Below are positions 7,728 to 15,991 of a DNA stretch of 64,000 bases, one piece after another (position 1 is the first letter of the stretch; every line of letters starts with the position of its first letter). The DNA is taken from assembly GCF_014195585.1 (NCBI RefSeq), contig NZ_JACICA010000008.1, positions 1-64,000 on the forward strand, given 5' to 3'. The stretch is from Alloprevotella rava. Its GTDB lineage: Bacteria; Bacteroidota; Bacteroidia; Bacteroidales; Bacteroidaceae. Below the pieces are notes generated by a model. The model did no database searches and was not told where the DNA came from. It saw only the letters and a list, made by a program, of their open reading frames with translations. A program made the position numbers and the translations under genes.

Positions 7728-8924
7728 ATGGAAAAAAAATATATTGAGGCTGAGGTTTCTCGTAATATACTTGACGATTCCAGGCCGAAAATCAAAGTAG
7801 GTATCACACATGGCGACACCAACGGTGTGGGCTATGAACTTATTTTTAAGACTTTTGCTGATAGCGGTATGCTCGAATTGTGTACGCCAGTTGTTTATGG
7901 GTCAGCAAAACTAGCTTCTTTTCACAAGAAAGCGGTGGGAGCTGATGTAACCTATCACGTTGTTGAAAGCGGTGCAGAAGCTCATCCGAATCATCTCAAT
8001 CTCGTGAATTGTTTTGATGAAGAAGTGAAGGTGGAATTCGGATCTTCTAATCCTGAAGCTGGGCATGCAGCTTTCTTAGCCTTAGAGCGTGCTATCGAAG
8101 AGTTGAAAGAAGGTAAAGTTGACGTACTCGTTACGGCACCTATCAATAAAAGTAGTATTCAGAGTAGCAATTTCCATTTTTCGGGCCATACGGAATATTT
8201 AGAAGAACGCTTAGGAAGTGAACACGGCACACTTATGATTCTTACGAATAGTTTGATGCGTGTGGCTTTAGTAACAACTCATCTTCCAGTACACGAAGTA
8301 GCGGAGGCGATTACACCTGAATTAGTGGAATTGAAGATACGTCTGTTTCAATATTCCTTGCGTCATGATTTCCTTCTCTCAATGCCTCGTATCGCTGTTC
8401 TTGGTTTGAATCCACATAACGGTGATTCAGGAGTCATTGGGAAAGAAGAAAGTGAAATTATCAAGCCAGTGATAGAAAAACTGGCGGGAGAAGGTAAGCA
8501 CATCTTTGGGCCGTATTCTGCAGATGGTTTCTTTGGTGCAGGTCTCTACCAGCATTTTGACGGTGTTCTTGCTATGTATCACGATCAAGGCCTGGCCCCC
8601 TTCAAAGCACTTTCTATGGATGATGGCGTTAACTTCACGGCGGGGCTTCCTTTTGTAAGAACATCTCCTGATCATGGGACAGCGTACGATATAGCAGGCA
8701 CTGGTACTGCAAATCCAGATTCTTTTCGTCAAGCAGTCTTTTCTGCTATAGATATTTATCGTAATCGGCAGAAATACAAAGAAGCTACAAAGAATCCGCT
8801 CCCAAAACTGTATCGAGACAGACGTGAAGATGGTGAGCGTCCCCGTCGTTTTTCACGCGAGAGAACAGATATGCCCTCAAACAATAACGCTTCTGATCAG
8901 AATAGTAATACAGGGCAAGAATGA
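7728..8924 (+). CDS. pdxA: 4-hydroxythreonine-4-phosphate dehydrogenase
   Basis: A 398-residue enzyme of the DXP-dependent vitamin B6 route. It oxidises 4-phosphohydroxy-L-threonine to the precursor that PdxJ condenses with DXP. Family blocks are GITHGDTNGVGYE, SGHTEYLEE and YHDQGLAPFKAL, which include metal-binding histidines, and the FVRTSPDHGTAYDIAG region. The ATG at 7728 is used instead of an upstream TTG at 7722. The last 40 or so residues form an arginine/aspartate/asparagine-rich tail (DRREDGERPRRFSRERTD) beyond the normal fold, probably disordered. The stop overlaps the next start as ATGA, so pdxA may feed into the lipid-headgroup operon. Confidence 0.92.
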   Translation: MEKKYIEAEVSRNILDDSRPKIKVGITHGDTNGVGYELIFKTFADSGMLELCTPVVYGSAKLASFHKKAVGADVTYHVVESGAEAHPNHLNLVNCFDEEVKVEFGSSNPEAGHAAFLALERAIEELKEGKVDVLVTAPINKSSIQSSNFHFSGHTEYLEERLGSEHGTLMILTNSLMRVALVTTHLPVHEVAEAITPELVELKIRLFQYSLRHDFLLSMPRIAVLGLNPHNGDSGVIGKEESEIIKPVIEKLAGEGKHIFGPYSADGFFGAGLYQHFDGVLAMYHDQGLAPFKALSMDDGVNFTAGLPFVRTSPDHGTAYDIAGTGTANPDSFRQAVFSAIDIYRNRQKYKEATKNPLPKLYRDRREDGERPRRFSRERTDMPSNNNASDQNSNTGQE

Positions 8925-9625
8925 GGTATGCAATAATCGCAGCGGGAGAAGGTTCCCGTCTTGCGCAAGAAGGAATATCATTGCCAAAGCCGTTGGTGAA
9001 AATCAACGGTGAGGCAATGATTGATCGCCTTATTCGTATCTTCCACCTCAACAAGGCTGAAGAGATTGTCATCATTGTCAACACGCTGAATCCGATGACA
9101 GAGCAGCATATACGCAAGTTGATGGAAACAGATAAAAGTTGTGATATCCGGCTTGTTGTAAAAAACACTCCGAGTTCGATGCATAGTTTCTCAGAAATAG
9201 CTCCTTATCTGCAAGAGGGGAACTTTTGTCTAACAACTGTTGATACTATTTTCCGAGAAGAAGAATTTGCTGAATATATTCAGGCCTTTGAATCATCCTC
9301 TTGTGATGGTATGATGGCTGTGACAGATTTTATTGATGATGAATGTCCACTTTATGTAGAAGCAGACAATCAGATGAAAATCATAGATTTTCTTGATGTA
9401 AAAGGAGATGATTGCCGCTTTATTTCTGGTGGTGTTTATGCACTGACGGACAGATGCCTACCGACCCTCGAACGCTGTATGAAAGAGGAACAGAGTCGTA
9501 TGCGAAATTTTCAGCGGGGCTTGATAGCAGATAAATGTCACTTGATAGCTCGCCCTTTCTCCAAGATTCTCGATGTCGACCATGCTGGCGATATTCAGAA
9601 AGCTGAAGGTTTTCTCAACTCATAA
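8921..9625 (+). CDS. sugar/polyol-phosphate nucleotidyltransferase
   Basis: A 234-residue NTP_transferase-fold enzyme that would join a sugar or polyol phosphate to a nucleotide. The nucleotide loop AAGEGSRL and the PKPL motif (residues 22-25) are at the N-terminus. A metal-binding aspartate is likely in TTVDTIF, and a second acidic site is DVDHAGD near the C-terminus. The family includes CTP:inositol-1-phosphate cytidylyltransferase, MurU and others. The neighbouring CDP-alcohol phosphatidyltransferase favours a CDP-activated headgroup, but the substrate is not visible from sequence. It starts inside the pdxA stop and ends 4 nt before the ATP-grasp gene. Confidence 0.82.
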   Translation: MRYAIIAAGEGSRLAQEGISLPKPLVKINGEAMIDRLIRIFHLNKAEEIVIIVNTLNPMTEQHIRKLMETDKSCDIRLVVKNTPSSMHSFSEIAPYLQEGNFCLTTVDTIFREEEFAEYIQAFESSSCDGMMAVTDFIDDECPLYVEADNQMKIIDFLDVKGDDCRFISGGVYALTDRCLPTLERCMKEEQSRMRNFQRGLIADKCHLIARPFSKILDVDHAGDIQKAEGFLNS

Positions 9626-9629
9626 GTAT

Positions 9630-10463
9630 ATGAATTTTCTAGGGGTAAGCAGATCTACGATCTTCTCTCCTCATTCAGAGGAACGCGATGCTGCTATTTT
9701 TTTTGCCGTAGTAGATGGCCTAAAAGATGCGGGACATACTGTTCATACAATTTCAGAAGACAAACTAACGCAGGTGCCTATTCAGTTGGATGGTATCTTT
9801 ACAATGTCGCGCGGTACGAGGGCTTTGCAACTTCTCGAAGCTGCTGAGGTGCATAATCTTCCGATATTCAACTCCCCTAAGAGTCTTTTGGAAAATACTC
9901 GAACAAAAATCTCAAAACTTTTTGATAAAGAGGATATTCCTGCTCCCAAATGTTGTGCTATTACTTGCACTTCTTTGCCTTCTTTATCCTATCCTTTTTG
10001 GATAAAGCGCGGAGATACTTGTGCGCAAGATGCAGCGGATGTTTGCTTTGTGGCATCCGAAACAGAATATACCAAAGCCCTTCATCAATATGAAGAACGC
10101 AATGTGACAGACCTCTTGGCTGTAGAGCATCTTGAGGGAGATCTCGTGAAGTTCTATGGTGTTGAAGGAACAGACTTTTTCTTTTCATACTATCCCACTT
10201 TAGGTCAACAATTCAGTAAGTTTGGTTTGGAGGAAATCAATGGTCAGCCAAGATTGTTCCCTTTTGATGCGTCAGCTCTCAAGCAAGAAGCAGATAGAGC
10301 TGCGCGACTTACAGGTTTTGTTATTTATGGCGGAGATTGTGTGATAAGTGCCAATGGTTCTTTTAAGATTATAGATTTTAATGACTGGCCAAGTTTCTCA
10401 TTATGCCGGAAACTTGCAGCCCGAGCAATTGTTGAGCGAATAATAGATAGTTATGGCAAATAA
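9630..10463 (+). CDS. ATP-grasp enzyme of the lipid-headgroup cassette
   Basis: A 277-residue protein starting at the ATG at 9630; an earlier in-frame start would overlap the nucleotidyltransferase. An N-terminal alpha/beta domain (FLGVSRSTIFSPHSEERDA) is followed by an ATP-grasp core. A probable ATP-binding lysine is in PFWIKRGD, and the C-terminal metal site is IIDFNDWPSF. ATP-grasp enzymes make acyl-phosphate intermediates and ligate a carboxylate to an amine, thiol or similar. The substrate is unknown. Its start lies 4 nt after the previous gene and its end overlaps the next by 11 nt, so a role in the same pathway is likely. Confidence 0.75.
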   Translation: MNFLGVSRSTIFSPHSEERDAAIFFAVVDGLKDAGHTVHTISEDKLTQVPIQLDGIFTMSRGTRALQLLEAAEVHNLPIFNSPKSLLENTRTKISKLFDKEDIPAPKCCAITCTSLPSLSYPFWIKRGDTCAQDAADVCFVASETEYTKALHQYEERNVTDLLAVEHLEGDLVKFYGVEGTDFFFSYYPTLGQQFSKFGLEEINGQPRLFPFDASALKQEADRAARLTGFVIYGGDCVISANGSFKIIDFNDWPSFSLCRKLAARAIVERIIDSYGK

Positions 10464-11370
10464 ACAACTTGATTCCACTCTTAAATCAATGGATACAGAG
10501 GAGTGGTTGGATATACATTTTACGCGCCCCTTAGGCCTTTTGTGGGCGAAGTTTTTTAACTATTTTGGCATACATCCTAATGTTGTTACCATCTTAAGTA
10601 TAATTCTCGGTGTGGCAGCAGGCGTTTGTTTTTATTTTGAAGATATACGCATCACGCTCTTGGGTATCTTTCTGCTTGTATGGGCTAACCTCTACGATAG
10701 CTGCGACGGGCAGTTGGCTCGCATGACTGGGAAGAAAACTCGTTTGGGGCGTATTCTTGACGGTTTTGCTGGGGATGCGTGGTTCTTTACCATTTACTTC
10801 TTTATCTGTCTTCGTCTAACTCCCGCATGGGGTATTTGGATTTGGTTGTTGGCCGCTGTTTCTGGTTTGATTTGTCATGCTAAACAATGTCAGCTTGCAG
10901 ACTATTATCGCAACATTCATCTTTTTTTCTTGAAAGGAGTAAGTGGGAGCGAACTTGACAATACAGATAAGTTAACCGAAGAGTTTCAAAAGCTTTCATG
11001 GAGGCGGGATTTCCTTTGGAAGCTTTTTCTTTGCTTCTATCGCAACTATACTCATTCTCAAGAGAAATTAACGCCTAACTTCCAAAGATTGAGTAAGGCT
11101 TTGAAAGAGAAGTTTGGCAGTGAATCCTTGCCACAAGCGTTGTGCGACGACTTTCGCAAAGAGAGTTTGCCTTTGATGAAATGGACAAATATCCTTACGT
11201 TCAATACGCGTGCCATTTTTCTATATGTTGTTTTGCTCTTGGGACAGCCTTGGCTTTATTTTGTTTTTGAACTTACTGTAATGAATATTATATGCTTCTA
11301 TATGCGTAATAAGCATGAAAAGCTTTGTAAACAGATTCTTTCCCAACTTGATAATTATTCAACCCCATAA
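10453..11370 (+). CDS. CDP-alcohol phosphatidyltransferase family membrane enzyme
   Basis: A 305-residue polytopic membrane enzyme. The CAPT motif is at residues 82-108: D82, D85-G86, A89-R90, G99, D103, then D108. The last spacing is D(x)4D where the family rule is D(x)3D; position 107 is glycine. Helices flank the motif at about 45-80 and 108-145. A soluble, charged insertion of about 90 residues (155-245) precedes the last helices. The reaction would transfer a phospho-alcohol between a CDP carrier and a lipid. The gene overlaps the ATP-grasp gene and is followed 4 nt later by the membrane protein gene. Confidence 0.82.
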   Translation: MANKQLDSTLKSMDTEEWLDIHFTRPLGLLWAKFFNYFGIHPNVVTILSIILGVAAGVCFYFEDIRITLLGIFLLVWANLYDSCDGQLARMTGKKTRLGRILDGFAGDAWFFTIYFFICLRLTPAWGIWIWLLAAVSGLICHAKQCQLADYYRNIHLFFLKGVSGSELDNTDKLTEEFQKLSWRRDFLWKLFLCFYRNYTHSQEKLTPNFQRLSKALKEKFGSESLPQALCDDFRKESLPLMKWTNILTFNTRAIFLYVVLLLGQPWLYFVFELTVMNIICFYMRNKHEKLCKQILSQLDNYSTP

Positions 11371-11374
11371 AATT

Positions 11375-12376
11375 ATGCGTCCATTATATAGAAATTTGTT
11401 TTTGCTCTTTGGCATTGTCAGCATTATCATTATGATGTATGGTTTCGGTGTTGATTTCACCGACCTTCATCAGCGGATTACCAAAGTAGGACTCTATCTT
11501 CCTGCCGTAGTTGGTATTTGGGTGTTTGTTTATGCCTTTAATGCTGGAGCTTTTTATAAGATTGTCAATAGTGGTGACCACGATAAGTATTTACCTTACC
11601 TTCATGCTTGCAAACTCACGGTGAGTGGTTTTGCTTTTAGTTATACCACTCCCTTTGGTTTTGGAGGTGCACCTTATCGCGTGATGGAATTGAGTAGCTA
11701 CATTGGAACTCCGCGTGCAATGAGTTGTACTGTGCTTTATTCGATGATGCACATTCTGTCTCATTTCTTCTTGTGGATGACAGGAGTTGTAATGTTTATC
11801 ATTCTCTACTTCGACAAGATGAATGTCTTCTTTACAACGCTGTTCGGCATCTTCACGTTAGTATTTTTTATCGTTATATATTTCTTCTACTATGGCTATA
11901 AAAACGGAATGATAGTAAAGCTTTACGGTATTTTATTGCACATTCCTTTTGTGAAGAAATATGCTCGGAAATTCTATGAGAAGAACATAGCAAGTATGGA
12001 ACAGGTGGATGAAAATATAGCCTACTTACATAGTCAACCGCGTGCTTTCTATTCTGCGTTACTTATGGAATATGTAGGACGCGTTATCAATTCCTATGAA
12101 TATTATTTCATCCTTCTAAGTCTCGGACTTCCCGTTTCATTTGGCGATGCCTTGTTGGTATTGGCTTTTTCTTCTTTGATTGGTAATATGCTGTTCTTTT
12201 TCCCGATGCAGTTGGGTGCACGCGAGGGGGCGCTGGCTTTTATTGTGAAGCTTTTAGGCTTTGGTACACCCTCCATAGGTCTGTTTGCCAGTTTTTATAC
12301 GCGTATTCGTGAACTCTTTTGGATTATTGTAGGCGTATCGTTAGTGAAAGTGGGAACTAAAAAGATCATGAAATGA
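11375..12376 (+). CDS. lysylphosphatidylglycerol synthase TM-domain (flippase-like) protein
   Basis: A 333-residue integral membrane protein of the LPG_synthase_TM/UPF0104 type. Family hallmarks are TPFGFGGAPYRV in the first third and FPMQLGAREGAL near residue 280, set among about 7-8 hydrophobic helices. The catalytic GNAT-like domain of MprF is absent, so only the membrane (flippase-like) half is present. In MprF this half translocates modified lipid. Here a role in flipping or exporting the lipid made by the cassette is inferred. The ATG at 11375 is preferred to an earlier one overlapping the phosphatidyltransferase by 56 nt. Confidence 0.8.
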   Translation: MRPLYRNLFLLFGIVSIIIMMYGFGVDFTDLHQRITKVGLYLPAVVGIWVFVYAFNAGAFYKIVNSGDHDKYLPYLHACKLTVSGFAFSYTTPFGFGGAPYRVMELSSYIGTPRAMSCTVLYSMMHILSHFFLWMTGVVMFIILYFDKMNVFFTTLFGIFTLVFFIVIYFFYYGYKNGMIVKLYGILLHIPFVKKYARKFYEKNIASMEQVDENIAYLHSQPRAFYSALLMEYVGRVINSYEYYFILLSLGLPVSFGDALLVLAFSSLIGNMLFFFPMQLGAREGALAFIVKLLGFGTPSIGLFASFYTRIRELFWIIVGVSLVKVGTKKIMK

Positions 12377-13077
12377 TTAAGTCTGTTATTTTCGATTATG
12401 GTGGCACACTTGACACGAATGCGCGCCATTGGGCTTACGTGCTTTGGGATGGATTTCAAGCAGCAAAGGTTCCAGTTACAGAAGCACAGTTTCGTGAGGC
12501 CTATGTTTTTGGCGAACGTGCCTTGGCAAAAGCACCTATTATAAAATCTGATGATGACTTCTACGCCTTGCTCTGCAAGAAAGTGCGTCAAGAACTGCTT
12601 TGGTTAGATTTTAAAGAGTATTTCATAACAACCAAGTCTGAACGCTTAGAATTCTCTCAACGCATTGCCACCTTCTGCAACGACTATGTTTTACAGCAAT
12701 TACTACAGACCCGAAGTGTATTGGAAGAGTTGCAAAAGAAGTATAGGCTAGTGTTGGTTTCAAATTTCTATGGGAATATAGAAACCATTCTGCGCTCCTA
12801 TCAGCTGGAGTATTTTTCTGCGATAATTGAAAGTGCTGTGGTCGGAGTGAGAAAACCAGATCCACGTATCTATCAGTTGGGAGTAGATGCCTGCTGCTGC
12901 AAGGCATCCGAAGTATGTGTCGTAGGCGATAGTTTCAGTAAGGATATTCTCCCCGCATCGAGTGTGGGCTGTCAAACCATTTGGCTGAAAGGCAAAGGCT
13001 GGACAGACAAAGAAGAGGATGAGTCAATCCCCAATGCCGTTGTGACAGATTTGAAAGACCTTCTGCAGTATCTCTGA
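12373..13077 (+). CDS. HAD-superfamily hydrolase
   Basis: A 234-residue HAD protein overlapping the previous stop as ATGA. Motif I reads FDYGGTLD: nucleophile D8 is present, but the usual second aspartate (position 10) is glycine, as in some HAD subfamilies. Motif II is LVLVSNF, the motif III lysine is in VRKPDPRIY, and motif IV is VGDSFSKD. An alpha-helical cap lies at about 20-95. As the last gene of the cassette it is a candidate to dephosphorylate a headgroup precursor or a lipid product. This is inferred from position only. Confidence 0.82.
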   Translation: MIKSVIFDYGGTLDTNARHWAYVLWDGFQAAKVPVTEAQFREAYVFGERALAKAPIIKSDDDFYALLCKKVRQELLWLDFKEYFITTKSERLEFSQRIATFCNDYVLQQLLQTRSVLEELQKKYRLVLVSNFYGNIETILRSYQLEYFSAIIESAVVGVRKPDPRIYQLGVDACCCKASEVCVVGDSFSKDILPASSVGCQTIWLKGKGWTDKEEDESIPNAVVTDLKDLLQYL

Positions 13078-13329
13078 TAAGTTGAGAACTTCATTTGAAC
13101 TATTCTATGAATAATTGTGATACTTGTTTTGTAAAAAAATCTCGTATTCTATGGTCTCGAGAATCGCTTAAAATCCAGCGTTGTTGCCTGCGGTTAAAAA
13201 TAACGTAATCTCGACGCAACATTAAATTAGGACTAAATTCATGCTTTCGGTAGAAAAGTGCAATTTCTCGCCGAGAAATTTTATTTTCTATACTACAAAT
13301 TTTATTTTGTCCTATAGAAATTTGAACTA

Positions 13330-13402
13330 CAATAAGGAAAAACTCAAACGCAATAAGGATATCAGCTGGTTGCCTTATTGTATTTTTAGACAGAATAAGG
13401 AA
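13330..13402. repeat. CAATAAGG dispersed palindromic repeat, copy B
   Basis: CAATAAGG at 13330-13337 and 13351-13358, its inverse CCTTATTG at 13373-13380, and a variant GAATAAGG at 13393-13400. The inner part ATATCAGCTG matches the GTCAGCTGA element of the 49-kb copy. Confidence 0.7.
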
Positions 13403-13740
13403 AAAAGCGACTTTTCGGTACGTTTTGATTGCCATTTTTGTGTAAAATTATCATTCATCCCTGTCTTTTTACCCTAAATTTTGGAGTAAGGTCTTCAATA
13501 TTTCTTCCTATTCTATTTCCTTTCGTGCTTTTTTTGAGAAAAATAGATTCTTTCACATCTATCTTAAGAAAATGAATTGTCAAATAAAAGGGCGGTAAAT
13601 ATAGTCGTTGGTGTGTAGTGATTTTTACCTTTTGAATAGATAGATTTTAAGGAGCTTTTGTAATGATGAAAACGAAGTTTTTTCTCATAGTATAAAATGC
13701 ACTATGATGCAAGTAGATAACAAGCAAATATTACTATTAG

Positions 13741-13794
13741 CCCCAATTCGATTTAATGAAATTTTCTATTGTGAGTCTCAAACCGAATTGGGGG
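13741..13794 (-). terminator. inverted repeat downstream of the MBL gene
   Basis: CCCCAATTCG (13741-13750) and CGAATTGGGG (13784-13793) form arms extendable to 14 bp with one mismatch, around a loop of about 26-33 nt. It lies 22 nt after the MBL stop. The T-tract is weak, so a terminator role is likely but not certain. Confidence 0.45.
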
Positions 13795-13815
13795 AGAGTG
13801 TGTTTGTTTTTTGTT

Positions 13816-14460
13816 TTATTGGAGATACGGATTCTGTCGCTTTTCTTCTCCAACGGTTGTTGTGTCGCCGTGTCCTGGACATACGGTGACATCTTCTGGA
13901 AGCGTAAGGACATTGTTTTTTAGGCTACTGATGAGGCTGTCGTAGTTACCTCCAGGGAAGTCTGTGCGGCCTATTTCGTGGCGGAAGAGGCTATCTCCGG
14001 AAAAAAGGATACGTTCTTCTTCGCAGTAGAAGCAAACGCCACCTGCTGTGTGCCCAAGAGTGGCGATAATGTCCAATGTGTGTGTACCAAAAGTGATGGT
14101 TTCGCCAGCATCGAAGATTCTTCCAATAGGCGGTTGTATGATAGGTAATTCGCGGTGTAGAAACATTTCCAACTGTTTTGGTAACTGCTTGTAGAGCTGT
14201 ACCTCTTTGCGTGACATTTCCGGTAGTATGTTGTAGGTTTTATAGATGAAACCATCGCCGAAAATATGGTCGAAATGGCAATGAGTATTGATGAGGTGCG
14301 TAACTTTTAGTTCGTTGTCGTTGATATAGCTGCGGAAAGCATCGGCTTCCTCGGGATAGAGAATGCCACAGTCAATGATAACTGCTTCTTTGCTTTCGTC
14401 GGAGAGAATATAGCAGTTTTCTTCAACCATATTGACCACAAACTTTTGAACTTTGAGCAT
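13816..14460 (-). CDS. MBL-fold metallo-hydrolase (glyoxalase II-like)
   Basis: A 214-residue metallo-beta-lactamase-fold hydrolase. The metal motif THCHFDH (an HxHxDH form) is near residue 60, later ligands are LGHTAGG and FSGDSLF, and the final histidine is in CPGHGDTT. The compact size resembles YcbL/GloB-like thioesterases that hydrolyse acyl-glutathione-type or other thioesters. Bacteroidetes often lack glutathione, so the substrate is uncertain. It follows rsmG by 17 nt on the same strand and is probably cotranscribed. Confidence 0.87.
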   Translation of the reverse strand: MLKVQKFVVNMVEENCYILSDESKEAVIIDCGILYPEEADAFRSYINDNELKVTHLINTHCHFDHIFGDGFIYKTYNILPEMSRKEVQLYKQLPKQLEMFLHRELPIIQPPIGRIFDAGETITFGTHTLDIIATLGHTAGGVCFYCEEERILFSGDSLFRHEIGRTDFPGGNYDSLISSLKNNVLTLPEDVTVCPGHGDTTTVGEEKRQNPYLQ

Positions 14461-14477
14461 ATCGATTCTCTTTTGTA

Positions 14478-15104
14478 TTAAAATGGTAAATAGGTAACTT
14501 TTTTTGTCTCGAAAAACTCATCTTCGAAAAAATCGGACAAGTTCCAAACCTTGACTTTATTGCCAAAAGGTTTAAGTTCCTCTGTTAGGTCGCCGCCTTT
14601 TAGGCAGATAAGGCCATTCTGGAGGGAGTTGCGCTGCGTTTTGGAGATGTTTTTTCCTACCAACTTAGCTAAGTCCGTTGTGTTCATAACAGCGCGACTC
14701 ACCACGAAGTCGAATTTGCGCTTCTCTTCAATGACATTGCGATGTATGGCTTCCACATTTTTTAGCCCGATAGCTTCGGCAACAGCCGTGGCCACTCGTA
14801 TCTTCTTCCCGATACTATCTTCCAGCACAAACTGGCATTTGGGAAACAAGATGGCCAAGGGAATACCAGGAAAACCTCCGCCCGTGCCGACATCTAATAT
14901 GGAAGAATCAGGTGCGAACTCAATCACTTTTGCAATACCAAAGGAGTGGAGCACGTGGTGAACAAAGAGGTTATCAATGTCCTTGCGTGAAATCACATTT
15001 ATCTTTGCGTTCCAGTCGCGATAGAGGACATCAAGTGCTTCTATCTGCTTTCTTTGTGTTTCCGTGAGGTTGGGAAACGCCTTGAAGATTATTTCAGCTG
15101 TCAT
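14478..15104 (-). CDS. rsmG: 16S rRNA (guanine527-N7)-methyltransferase
   Basis: A 208-residue Rossmann-fold SAM methyltransferase. The SAM loop ILDVGTGGGFPGIPLAIL near residue 70 is the RsmG signature, and FVVSRAVM and the N-terminal NVISRKD block are also typical. RsmG methylates N7 of G527 in 16S rRNA; its loss gives low-level streptomycin resistance in other bacteria. It is the first gene of a two-gene unit with the MBL hydrolase and has its own promoter. Confidence 0.93.
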   Translation of the reverse strand: MTAEIIFKAFPNLTETQRKQIEALDVLYRDWNAKINVISRKDIDNLFVHHVLHSFGIAKVIEFAPDSSILDVGTGGGFPGIPLAILFPKCQFVLEDSIGKKIRVATAVAEAIGLKNVEAIHRNVIEEKRKFDFVVSRAVMNTTDLAKLVGKNISKTQRNSLQNGLICLKGGDLTEELKPFGNKVKVWNLSDFFEDEFFETKKVTYLPF

Positions 15105-15124
15105 TATTTTGTAGTTGTGAAGTG

Positions 15125-15155
15125 CGAAATTAGGAATGAATCATAGAAAAACAAA
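15125..15155 (-). promoter_or_regulatory. promoter of rsmG
   Basis: On the minus strand TTTG (15155-15152), a 19-nt spacer and TAATTTCG (15132-15125). The -7 box is the TTCG variant; the ATG is at 15104. Confidence 0.6.
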
Positions 15156-15238
15156 ATGCAATGATTGCTTTCCTTAGAAAGGGAGGGGCTTTCCAAAGCA
15201 AACAGTCTTGCTGGCTTTAGAAAATTTTGCGTAAACTT

Positions 15239-15988
15239 TTAGAAAAGTTGAAAGGCGTCAGCATCTTGAAGAAAAGGATATTTTTGTCGAAAAGAGTTCA
15301 GTTCCTCAATAGAAATATCTGTGGTTTGAATATTGGGAGAACAGCCTAAATCGAGCAGGCGTTTACCTTCTGGACTGATAATACAACTTCCTCCGTCATA
15401 GCGCAAGGTTTTTTCTTTACCTGTTCTGTTTACACAGATAACATAGCATTGGTTTTCGATGGCACGTGCTATCAAGAGTGAATCTAAAGCCAGTTTTCGA
15501 CTCGCAGGCCAACAGGCTACATAAATAATGGCGTCGTAATCGGTATTTGCATTGCGCGAGAAGACCGGGAAACGCAAGTCGTAACAGATTTGGAGAAGGA
15601 AGCGGAATTCGCCAAAATGAACAATTGTGCGTTCTTGTCCAGCTTCAAATTCTTTGTCTTCACCTCCAATGCAGAAAAGATGATGTTTATCGTAGAAAGA
15701 AGAACAAGTGGGTGTGACAAAATAGAAGCGATTGGCAAATTTTCCATTCTCTTTACTAATAGGGAGTGAACCAGCAATGGCACAAAGGGATTCTTTTGCG
15801 ATACGTTCCATCCAGTGAAGAGCCAAAGAAGCATCTTTTGCGTCTGCGGTGCAGAAGCCTGTAGCCCACATCTCGGGAAGAATATACAAGTCGGCTTTTT
15901 CTGTTTGCTGGATAAAGTTTTCAGCTTGTTGGATATTGGTTTTAATATCCTGCCAAATACTGTTGAGCTGGATAAGTGCTATCTTCAT
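15239..15988 (-). CDS. omega-amidase-like carbon-nitrogen hydrolase
   Basis: A 249-residue nitrilase-superfamily enzyme with the catalytic triad visible: glutamate in LPEMWATGF, lysine in YDKHHLF and cysteine in QICYDLRFP. Length and motifs fit the YafV/Nit2 branch, which hydrolyses alpha-ketoglutaramate or alpha-ketosuccinamate and so recycles methionine-cycle transamination products. It lies 3 nt after the PP2C-like gene, so the two are cotranscribed. The functional link between them is unclear. Confidence 0.87.
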   Translation of the reverse strand: MKIALIQLNSIWQDIKTNIQQAENFIQQTEKADLYILPEMWATGFCTADAKDASLALHWMERIAKESLCAIAGSLPISKENGKFANRFYFVTPTCSSFYDKHHLFCIGGEDKEFEAGQERTIVHFGEFRFLLQICYDLRFPVFSRNANTDYDAIIYVACWPASRKLALDSLLIARAIENQCYVICVNRTGKEKTLRYDGGSCIISPEGKRLLDLGCSPNIQTTDISIEELNSFRQKYPFLQDADAFQLF

Positions 15989-15991
15989 TGT

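Larger units (their letters stand above)
13078..13815. other. 738-bp intergenic region with repeat copy B
   Basis: An AT-rich gap between convergent genes. It holds repeat copy B and an inverted repeat near 13.74-13.79 kb. Short frames on both strands show no domain, signal peptide or coding character. I see no further gene. Confidence 0.6.

Noticed and set aside
8921-13077. Classic Bacteroides inositol-lipid cluster
   Set aside because: No myo-inositol-phosphate synthase or PIP phosphatase of that kind is present in the window; only a related logic is proposed.
13100-13435. 111-residue minus-strand frame in the intergenic gap
   Set aside because: It covers repeat copy B, is rich in I, F, K and N, and lacks a promoter or family motif; treated as non-coding.
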